From contig JAPLZG010000084.1 of assembly GCA_026395155.1 (NCBI GenBank), forward strand, positions 1 through 6,711: a DNA stretch of 6,711 bases, in the 5' to 3' direction. The notes under the pieces were generated by a model. That model ran no database searches. It was not told the origin of the DNA and worked only from the letters and a program-made list of their open reading frames with translations. Shown here piece by piece: positions 1 to 4,816 of this stretch (positions within the stretch are counted from its first letter, which is position 1; each line of letters opens with the position of its first letter). Origin of the DNA: Candidatus Tayloriibacteriota bacterium (GTDB taxonomy: Bacteria > Patescibacteriota > Minisyncoccia > Phycocordibacterales > GWA1-40-21). The position numbers and the translations under genes were made by a program.

Positions 1-6
1 AATATC

Positions 7-429
7 ATGGATATAACAATTAGAAATGCAGTATTAGGAGACATTGATACAGTACAGAATTTTAGTTTAACTGATGAATTAAAAAACCCAAATAGTGAGC
101 CACAAAAGAAATGGTGGTTTGAAGCTTTCATAAAAGAAAAACAGATATTCTTCGTGGCAGAAAAAGACAAAAAAATTATTGGCTTTGTCTTGGCAGAAAG
201 AACAGTTGGAAATTGTGTGCTAATACAAGATATTTTTGTCGAAAATGCTTTTAGAGGTTTGGGTATTGGGAAAAGTTTGATGGACAAAGTGGAAAGTGAA
301 GCAATTAAAAATAAATATAGACTTATATATACATACAGTGATGTAGAAAATAAGAAAACACCAGAATTTTATAAAAAACTAAATTATGAACCAAGCCATT
401 TAGTTCAAGAATTTCTTAAATTTCTATAA
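7..429 (+). CDS. GNAT-family N-acetyltransferase
   Basis: Predicted acetyl-CoA-dependent N-acetyltransferase of 140 residues, a normal length for a single-domain GNAT protein. Residues 3-19 (ITIRNAVLGDIDTVQNF) are the usual first strand and helix of the fold. Residues 47-63 form the central strands. The acetyl-CoA pyrophosphate-binding motif A is R83-G84-L-G86-I-G88, matching the R/Q-x-x-G-x-G/A consensus after the strand ending FVEN. The late PEFYKKLNYEP segment (around 119-129) is the conserved FY-x-K-x-G/N-Y end of the domain. The acceptor substrate cannot be told; small molecules, protein N-termini, ribosomal proteins and antibiotics are all possible. Only six bases precede the ATG and they are open in frame, so an upstream start outside the window is not excluded, though the N-terminus looks natural. 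It ends directly at an intrinsic terminator, so it is the last gene of its transcript. Confidence 0.9.
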   Translation: MDITIRNAVLGDIDTVQNFSLTDELKNPNSEPQKKWWFEAFIKEKQIFFVAEKDKKIIGFVLAERTVGNCVLIQDIFVENAFRGLGIGKSLMDKVESEAIKNKYRLIYTYSDVENKKTPEFYKKLNYEPSHLVQEFLKFL

Positions 430-450
430 AAACACCGCAAGGTGTTTTTT
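428..450 (+). terminator. Intrinsic terminator after the GNAT gene
   Basis: A perfect stem AACACC (431-436) / GGTGTT (441-446) with a GCAA loop (437-440) runs into a T tract (445-450). A-T pairs extend the stem outward to 428-449. It starts one base before the end of the GNAT stop codon (427-429), so that gene has almost no 3' untranslated region. The flanking A run means it could also stop transcription from the other direction. Confidence 0.88.
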
Positions 451-474
451 GTTTTGTGATATTAAAAAGACTGG

Positions 475-494
475 ATTCCCGTCTGCACGGGAAT
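475..494. repeat. ATTCCC-N8-GGGAAT palindromic element
   Basis: The stem ATTCCCGT (475-482) / ACGGGAAT (487-494) is a perfect 8 bp with a CTGC loop. The outline ATTCCC, eight bases, GGGAAT is the same as the Neisseria dRS3 repeat consensus, and similar 'GGATTCCCG...CGGGAATGA' palindromes are scattered through many bacterial genomes. No phage or integrase gene is present, so a link to dRS3-like integration is only formal. It sits in a GC-rich patch unlike the AT-rich genes on either side. Confidence 0.6.
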
Positions 495-525
495 GAGAGA
501 GGGGAAGATTAGGGATGGTTTGCCA

Positions 526-558
526 CCCGCCCGAACGACTGTTCAGTCGGGCAGGCGG
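526..558. repeat. GC-rich stem-loop repeat, copy 1
   Basis: Left arm CCCGCCCGAACGACTG (526-541) is followed directly by right arm TTCAGTCGGGCAGG (542-555) and GCGG-type flank. The outer stem CCGCC (527-531) / GGCGG (554-558) and inner stem CGACT (536-540) / AGTCG (545-549) are both perfect. The left arm carries four extra bases relative to the right, leaving an internal bulge. The same two arms recur at 651-692. This is a dispersed intergenic repeat; its origin is unknown. Confidence 0.75.
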
Positions 559-606
559 ATGATTACATCCTCGCAAAGACAGAAAGAAAAAAATGACAAA
601 AAACTG

Positions 607-615
607 TGATATACT
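607..615 (+). promoter_or_regulatory. Candidate extended -10 promoter for comM
   Basis: TGATATACT fits the extended -10 form TG-N-TATAAT with one mismatch. No convincing -35 is seen at the right distance, which extended -10 promoters can do without. Transcription would start near 622 and carry repeat copy 2 (651-692) as a hairpin in the comM leader. An alternative weaker -10, TATATT at 711-716, lies so near the comM ATG that it would give a leader of only a few bases. Confidence 0.4.
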
Positions 616-650
616 TTCTTTTTAGTTTTGTATTTATTCGTATCCACTCG

Positions 651-692
651 CCCGCCCGAACGACTGAAAATATTTTAGTTCAGTCGGGCAGG
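651..692. repeat. GC-rich stem-loop repeat, copy 2 with longer loop
   Basis: It has the same arms as copy 1: CCCGCCCGAACGACTG (651-666) and TTCAGTCGGGCAGG (679-692). They are separated by 12 extra bases (667-678), themselves an AT palindrome. The extra AA extends the inner stem to a perfect 8 bp, CGACTGAA (661-668) / TTCAGTCG (679-686). The outer CCCGCCCG / CGGGCAGG pairing has one mismatch. It lies between the candidate comM promoter and the comM start, so it could act in the mRNA leader. Confidence 0.75.
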
Positions 693-729
693 TATTATTA
701 GTAATATTTGTATATTAGTATCTTAAATT

Positions 730-2364
730 ATGAATTTCGCAAAAACTTTTAGTGCTCAAACTGTCGGGCTTGGTGCAAAAATAATTGACGTGGAGGTAGA
801 TCTTTCAAAAGGACTAAATGCTTTTACAATCGTTGGGCTTCCAGATAAGGGTGTAGAAGAAGCGAAAGATAGAGTTTCTGCATCTATTAAAAACTCAGGA
901 TATGATTCTCCTAAAAGTAAAAATCAAAAAGTAGTTGTTTCCCTCGCTCCGGCAGATATAAAAAAAGAAGGTCCTGCATTTGATGTAGCAATATCTCTCG
1001 CATATCTATTAGCCAGTGATAATATAAAATTTGATGCAAAGAAAAAACTTTTTTTAGGTGAGCTTTCTCTTGATGGAAATTTAAGAAAAATAAATGGAGT
1101 TCTCCCGATAATCGCCGAGGCAAAATCTCGTGGTTTTACGGAAGTTTTTTTGCCAAAGGACAACGCGATAGAAGCAGCATTAGTTTCAGATATAGATATT
1201 TATGGTGCAGAAAATCTAAAAGAAATAATTAATCATTTAAATGAAATCCCTCGACGAGGCTCGGGACAAATTGTTAAAGATAATTTGAAAACCGATGAGG
1301 ATATCGACTCAGAAATTTTTGGGAAAAAAATAAAATTAATTTCTAAAAAAATATCTGTACAACCACAAACTGAAATAATTTTTGAAGATGAAGAACTGCT
1401 AATTGATATGAGCGAAATAAAAGGGCAGGAGACAGCGAAAAGAGGACTAGAAATCGCTGCAGCTGGTGGACATAATATTGCAATGTATGGTCCTCCAGGA
1501 ACAGGAAAAACAATGCTTGCAAAAGCATTTAGCTACATTCTTCCTCCTCTTACTTTTGATGAAATACTAGAAATAACATCTATTCATTCTGTTGCAGGGA
1601 CTTTAAAAAATAACATAATAACTAAGCCACCGGTTCGAGCCCCACATCACACAGCCTCTTATGTCTCAATCGTAGGAGGTGGTACGACACCAAAACCCGG
1701 AGAAGTTACTCTCGCGCATGGTGGAGTACTTTTTCTAGATGAATTTCCAGAATTTGATAGAAAAGTTATTGAAACACTTAGAGAACCACTTGAAGAAGGT
1801 GAAATAAGTATTTCTCGCGCAAAAGGGACACATAATTTTCCTGCAAATTTTATTTTAATTGCAGCAATGAATCCTTGTCCATGTGGAAATTTTGGATCAA
1901 AAACAAAAGAATGTATTTGTAAACCTACAGACTTACTACGATATCAAAGAAAAATATCTGGACCAATAATAGATAGAATAGATATGTGGGTAGAGGTTTC
2001 AAAAATTGATTATGAAAAACTCGGAGAAAAAGAACCAGGGAAAAAAGAAACACCAGAAATAAAAAAGAGAATTGTAAAAGCTAGAGAGATCCAAAAAGAA
2101 AGATTTGAAAAAGCAAAAAGAAAAATAAAAGTAAATAGTGAAATGGAAGCAAAAGATATTGGTAAAATTGCCGACCTCAACGATAAAGCAAAAGAAATTT
2201 TAAATACTTCCGCTAAAAGATTAGATCTATCAGGTCGTGCATATCATAGAGTAATTAAACTCGCTCGCACAATCGCAGATTTAGATAATTCTAAAGAAAT
2301 AAACACTTCACACATTCTTGAAGCACTTCAATATAGACCGAAAAGAAACACCCAAACTATTTAA
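730..2364 (+). CDS. comM: ComM/YifB-family Mg-chelatase-like AAA+ ATPase
   Basis: A 544-residue ComM (YifB) homologue, a cytoplasmic AAA+ helicase that in studied bacteria drives branch migration of incoming single-stranded DNA during natural transformation. Residues 1-165 are the N-terminal ChlI/Lon-like domain (FTIVGLPDKGVEEAKDRV; VVVSLAPADIKKEGPAFD). An unusually long charged linker follows (about 166-225), then the AAA+ core. Walker A is GPPGTGKT at 254-261, Walker B is VLFLDE ending D337-E338, the Cys-rich NPCPCG is at 381-386 with C395 and C397, and GPIIDRIDM is at 411-419. Residues 500-537 (LSGRAYHRVIKLARTIADL) are the C-terminal Mg-chelatase domain. It is complete, a little longer than the roughly 500-residue norm because of the linker, which contains a palindrome-encoded IPRRGSG segment. 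No Shine-Dalgarno precedes the ATG. Its 3' end overlaps the convergent coiled-coil gene by 8 bp. Confidence 0.95.
   Translation: MNFAKTFSAQTVGLGAKIIDVEVDLSKGLNAFTIVGLPDKGVEEAKDRVSASIKNSGYDSPKSKNQKVVVSLAPADIKKEGPAFDVAISLAYLLASDNIKFDAKKKLFLGELSLDGNLRKINGVLPIIAEAKSRGFTEVFLPKDNAIEAALVSDIDIYGAENLKEIINHLNEIPRRGSGQIVKDNLKTDEDIDSEIFGKKIKLISKKISVQPQTEIIFEDEELLIDMSEIKGQETAKRGLEIAAAGGHNIAMYGPPGTGKTMLAKAFSYILPPLTFDEILEITSIHSVAGTLKNNIITKPPVRAPHHTASYVSIVGGGTTPKPGEVTLAHGGVLFLDEFPEFDRKVIETLREPLEEGEISISRAKGTHNFPANFILIAAMNPCPCGNFGSKTKECICKPTDLLRYQRKISGPIIDRIDMWVEVSKIDYEKLGEKEPGKKETPEIKKRIVKAREIQKERFEKAKRKIKVNSEMEAKDIGKIADLNDKAKEILNTSAKRLDLSGRAYHRVIKLARTIADLDNSKEINTSHILEALQYRPKRNTQTI
1247..1266. repeat. Palindromic element inside comM, in frame
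   Basis: A GC-rich imperfect palindrome with TCCC at 1247-1250, CTCGACGAG at 1250-1258 and CTCGGGA at 1260-1266 lies within an otherwise AT-rich coding stretch. It encodes I173-P-R-R-G-S-G179 in the linker between the ComM N-terminal and AAA+ domains. Its TCCCTCGA...TCGGGA outline resembles short palindromes common between genes in other bacteria (from memory). In-frame acquisition, like the Rickettsia palindromic elements, is an inference. Confidence 0.45.
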
Positions 2365-3169
2365 TCTGATTTATTTTAAAAGTCAGATCTGATATTTCTC
2401 TTTCTTTTGCATTTACCTCATTTTTTAATTTTGCGATATCTGCAGAAATAGTTTTTAATTCAGTATCAAATTTTGTAGATAGCCTTTCCTGTTCTAATAG
2501 TTTGGTCTTTAATTCTTCAATCTTTTTTCTCTTTGCCTCAGCTTGTTTTTTTGTAGTAAGAGAATCTTGCTCCGATATTTTTATTCCACTTTCCGTTTTT
2601 GTTAATTCTTGTTTCAGTCTTATTTCAAGATTCCTATTTTCTGTTTCTTTTCTATCTAAATCTATCAGAGTTCTTTTATCATTCTGAACTTTAGTATTAA
2701 GTCTGGCAATTTCATCTTGCAATTGTTTAACTTTTCTTTCTTCCTCTTCTAGCTCTCTTTTTCTCTTTTCTTCATCTGACTCTAAAACTCTCTCTTGTTT
2801 TCTAGCTGTCTCAATTTCTCCCTTGATCTTATCCAGCGTTTTTTGAGAAGAATTTTTTGCATCAGCTTCTGAAGTTAAACTATTCGCACCTGAACTTACG
2901 GCGTTTTCTTCTTTTTGTAATTCTGCTTTAATCGAAACGAGAAGTCTTTTGGATGCTAAAATATCGCGCTCTAATAAAGAAAGCCTCGTTTCTTTAGAAC
3001 GAAGTTCTGTTTGTGCTTTTACCAATTCATTCTTTCTATTAGAAGACTGCATCTGTAAATCAGTTTTTTCTCTTTGCCTTTTTGCAAGAGCAATCATTTC
3101 TTGATCTCTTTTCGCCTCCTCGGCCAATTTTACTTTATTAAATGGATCAGAATTTCCTATATTACTCAT
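2357..3169 (-). CDS. Soluble coiled-coil protein of unknown function
   Basis: A 270-residue protein I cannot assign to a family. Apart from about 12 N-terminal residues (MSNIGNSDPFNK), it is almost entirely Lys/Glu/Arg-rich helix with leucine or isoleucine heptad spacing. The helix is broken near residues 88-110 (SSGANSLTSEADAKNSS), which may be a hinge between a shorter and a longer coiled coil. No signal peptide, membrane segment, nucleotide-binding motif or zinc motif is visible, so it is probably cytoplasmic and structural or scaffolding. Similarity to SMC, kinesin or tail-fibre coiled coils would be compositional and not evidence of function. It runs convergently to comM, with stop codons interlocking over 8 bp and no terminator between them. 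The start at 3169 is supported by an extended -10 promoter just upstream (leaderless mRNA). It probably has its own transcription unit, because a strong hairpin separates it from the peptidase gene. Confidence 0.8.
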   Translation of the reverse strand: MSNIGNSDPFNKVKLAEEAKRDQEMIALAKRQREKTDLQMQSSNRKNELVKAQTELRSKETRLSLLERDILASKRLLVSIKAELQKEENAVSSGANSLTSEADAKNSSQKTLDKIKGEIETARKQERVLESDEEKRKRELEEEERKVKQLQDEIARLNTKVQNDKRTLIDLDRKETENRNLEIRLKQELTKTESGIKISEQDSLTTKKQAEAKRKKIEELKTKLLEQERLSTKFDTELKTISADIAKLKNEVNAKEREISDLTFKINQIK

Positions 3170-3177
3170 ATGTAGAT

Positions 3178-3186
3178 ATTATAGCA
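3178..3186 (-). promoter_or_regulatory. Extended -10 promoter giving a leaderless mRNA
   Basis: Read on the minus strand this is TGCTATAAT, a perfect extended -10 element. The ATG of the coiled-coil gene begins at 3169, only eight bases beyond the hexamer, so transcription should begin at or within a base or two of the start codon. No Shine-Dalgarno can fit, consistent with leaderless translation. Any -35 would fall inside the terminator hairpin upstream. Confidence 0.7.
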
Positions 3187-3195
3187 TTAGAAAAG

Positions 3196-3232
3196 AAATA
3201 GACGAGTTTTGCTTCGCAAAACTCGTCTATTT
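3196..3232 (-). terminator. Strong intrinsic terminator after the M23 peptidase gene
   Basis: A perfect 17-bp stem, AAATAGACGAGTTTTGC (3196-3212) with its complement at 3216-3232, encloses a three-base TTC loop. It lies 33 bases past the peptidase stop codon and, on the minus strand, is followed by a T-rich run (CTTTTCT), as expected of a rho-independent terminator. It insulates the peptidase transcript from the coiled-coil gene's promoter, which begins 10 bases further on. Confidence 0.82.
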
Positions 3233-3265
3233 AATATTCAATATTCGACATTCTATATTCTCTAC

Positions 3266-4333
3266 CTAGAATGGGTTTTTCGCACCTCTAATCTCAAAGT
3301 GAATGTGCGGACCTGTAGAATTTCCAGTATTTCCTGTCATACCAATAACTTGTCCTTGCACAACAGTATCACCGTCAGAAATAAATGTTTCACTTAAGTG
3401 TCCATAAACAGTTTGTGTTCCGTTATAATGTGAAATAACAATATATTTTCCATAACCACCATTCCAACCAGATGATCTGCTAATAATTACTTGTCCAGAA
3501 GCTGCAGCAAGAACAGGAGAACCAACATTTATTCCAATATCTATACCATTATATCCATGTAGTTTTTGTGTCTTAACACCACCAATAACTGGTCTTATAT
3601 AATAACCGGCATATTCTGGACCACCACTTCCACCCTTTAAAGGATTTTTTACAGCAATAGTCGTACCACTAACTTTTACAGAACCCTCACCATCAGGAAT
3701 TATTATTTGATTACCTATAGAAAGAACAGTATCCTCATTCAAATCATTAAACTGCATGATTTCATTTGAATCAGCTTTATATTTTTTGGCTATAGTCTTT
3801 ATCGTATCACCCTTAACAACCGTATGGATTGTTCCGGAAACAGGCAAAATCACAAGAATTTTACCCTCTTTTAGAGTTTTAGCAGTAACATCATTTGCCC
3901 AGACAATTGTATTTACAGAAACACCAAACATTTGAGCTATTCCCGACAGAGTATCACCTTTTCTGACCATATATCTACTTATTTGACCTGAATTTACAGA
4001 ATCGTCTATATCAGCGAGAGTTCCGGAAGGGCCATTTTCAGACAAAAGAGCTTCATTTCCAACAAATGAGATGTCTCCACCGCCTTTTGATCCTTCTAAA
4101 TCGTATGTCACGACATTTTGAAGTAATGGTATATTTTGAGAATTTTTTTCTATATATGAATTTTGTTGAGAAATATTTTTTGATGAATTATTTGAAATCC
4201 AATCTGTCAAAAAAGAAAAAATACCAGCATTTGCTGGTACTGGAACCATAGAAAATAAAGGAGAAACCAAGACAAGAGAAATAAACCACTTTGACAATGT
4301 GGCTCTAAATATAGCTTTTATAGATTGGCCCAT
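3266..4333 (-). CDS. Secreted peptidase with two LysM domains and an M23 domain
   Basis: A 355-residue exported protein of the NlpD/EnvC/MepM type, expected to bind peptidoglycan and either cleave its peptide cross-links or activate an amidase. Residues 1-36 are a signal peptide with a hydrophobic core (WFISLVLVSPLFSMVPVP) and an ANA cleavage site. A low-complexity Ser/Asn-rich stretch follows. LysM domains span 121-164 (YMVRKGDTLSGIAQMFGVS) and 170-213 (HTVVKGDTIKTIAKKY). The M23 domain spans about 235-349, with H259-G-Y-N-G-I-D265, YGHL with H312, and GPHIHFEIR with H343 and H345. The first zinc ligand is unusual: canonical M23 has His four residues before the Asp, where this protein has Tyr261, although H259 is two residues away. 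Either H259 takes over, as may be normal in this lineage, or the enzyme is degenerate. The gene diverges from uvrD; its ATG has no Shine-Dalgarno and sits inside a weak nested hairpin. Confidence 0.92.
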   Translation of the reverse strand: MGQSIKAIFRATLSKWFISLVLVSPLFSMVPVPANAGIFSFLTDWISNNSSKNISQQNSYIEKNSQNIPLLQNVVTYDLEGSKGGGDISFVGNEALLSENGPSGTLADIDDSVNSGQISRYMVRKGDTLSGIAQMFGVSVNTIVWANDVTAKTLKEGKILVILPVSGTIHTVVKGDTIKTIAKKYKADSNEIMQFNDLNEDTVLSIGNQIIIPDGEGSVKVSGTTIAVKNPLKGGSGGPEYAGYYIRPVIGGVKTQKLHGYNGIDIGINVGSPVLAAASGQVIISRSSGWNGGYGKYIVISHYNGTQTVYGHLSETFISDGDTVVQGQVIGMTGNTGNSTGPHIHFEIRGAKNPF

Positions 4334-4358
4334 AGACTTTTTAGAGTCAAATTGGCCA
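4326..4358 (-). promoter_or_regulatory. Nested hairpin around the peptidase start codon
   Basis: Complementary pairs TGGCC (4326-4330) / GGCCA (4354-4358) and GACT (4335-4338) / AGTC (4345-4348) nest around the ATG (4331-4333), which would lie in the internal loop of the mRNA. The stems are short, so a role in translation control is only a possibility. Confidence 0.25.
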
Positions 4359-4421
4359 TTTTTATGATTTTTTGTTGAAATAAGCCGATTTTATTAAGGG
4401 AATTCGGTATGTTTCTGTATA

Positions 4422-4443
4422 AAATGGCTCTATTGAGCCATTT
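4422..4443. repeat. 9-bp perfect hairpin in the divergent intergenic region
   Basis: AAATGGCTC (4422-4430) and GAGCCATTT (4435-4443) form a perfect stem with a TATT loop. On the minus strand it is followed by ATTTTAT, a weak T tract, so it could be a terminator or attenuator ahead of the peptidase gene. An operator for a dimeric repressor is equally possible. Nothing here decides between these. Confidence 0.5.
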
Positions 4444-4512
4444 AGTATTATTGGGACAGTCTTTAACTGAACAATATTAATGATACTACCCCACAAAATA
4501 GAGTCAACTGAG

Positions 4513-4521
4513 TTATCCACA
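4513..4521 (+). promoter_or_regulatory. Single perfect DnaA box
   Basis: TTATCCACA matches the DnaA-box consensus TTATNCACA exactly. It is isolated: I see no second box nearby, no dnaA or dnaN gene and no AT-rich 13-mer array. It may be chance, a DnaA titration or regulatory site upstream of uvrD, or part of the neighbouring palindromic element. Confidence 0.4.
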
Positions 4522-4525
4522 GGGA

Positions 4526-4619
4526 AGCTTTTAGCTGTTAGGTGTCATACCATTGGTAGATCTGTCATATCTACGACAGATCTCTCGAAGAGATGACCGT
4601 AGGCATGATTAGCTTTTAG
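4526..4619. repeat. Palindrome cluster flanked by 9-bp direct repeats
   Basis: AGCTTTTAG occurs at 4526-4534 and again at 4611-4619, like a target-site duplication. Between the copies, successive segments are complementary in overlapping ways. An outer stem GTCATACC (4544-4551) / GGCATGAT (4602-4609) has one mismatch and a G-T pair. TACC (4548-4551) pairs with GGTA (4555-4558), and GTAGAT (4556-4561) with ATCTAC (4569-4574). AGATCTGTC (4558-4566) pairs with GACAGATCT (4575-4583), and ATCTCT (4580-4585) with AGAGAT (4589-4594). Several of these exclude one another. It may be a small non-autonomous mobile element or a structured RNA upstream of uvrD. It has no coding potential, and I recognise no known RNA family. 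Confidence 0.5.
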
Positions 4620-4630
4620 AAAAAAAGGTT

Positions 4631-4713
4631 TTGAGGATTTTCGCACGACCTAATTTTCTTGAGCGAAGCAATTAGAAAATGGGAGTACTCTTGTGGTGCG
4701 CGAAAATCCTCAA
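4631..4713. repeat. 83-nt imperfect inverted repeat upstream of uvrD
   Basis: Left arm TTGAGGATTTTCGCAC (4631-4646) pairs with right arm GTGCGCGAAAATCCTCAA (4696-4713), 16 pairs with a two-base bulge. An inner stem ATTTTCT (4653-4659) / AGAAAAT (4674-4680) continues the fold. The apical loop holds GAGCGAAGCAATT, and one side has an asymmetric loop containing the palindrome GAGTACTC (4683-4690). The right side is followed by TCCTATAAAAATTTTC, a poor terminator tail. It could be a MITE-like element or a leader RNA about 100 bases ahead of uvrD. Confidence 0.55.
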
Positions 4714-4816
4714 TCCTATAAAAATTTTCTTAAATTTTGTTTAAAACACTTTTAAGTATATGATGTAGCAGTCAGTATTTTTAATACACTAGCAAAAACT
4801 TTAACGGGTAAACACA

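Noticed and set aside
526..692. CRISPR array
   Set aside because: There are only two repeat copies, each a self-complementary stem-loop with a different loop, no regular spacers and no cas genes.
911..1528. Minus-strand open frames within comM
   Set aside because: They are antisense shadows of a strongly conserved AAA+ coding sequence, with compositionally odd, family-less translations.
4318..4359. 13-codon minus-strand upstream ORF overlapping the peptidase start
   Set aside because: It is very short, lacks a ribosome-binding site, and is expected by chance in this composition. Nothing suggests a leader peptide.
4513..4521. Replication origin
   Set aside because: There is one DnaA box only, with no box cluster, no unwinding repeats, and no dnaA, dnaN or gyrase genes nearby.
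4440..4816. tmRNA, SRP RNA, 6S RNA or a known riboswitch in the uvrD leader
   Set aside because: I looked for SRP domain IV loops, tmRNA tRNA-like ends and familiar riboswitch cores and found none. Only generic hairpins are visible, so no RNA family is claimed.
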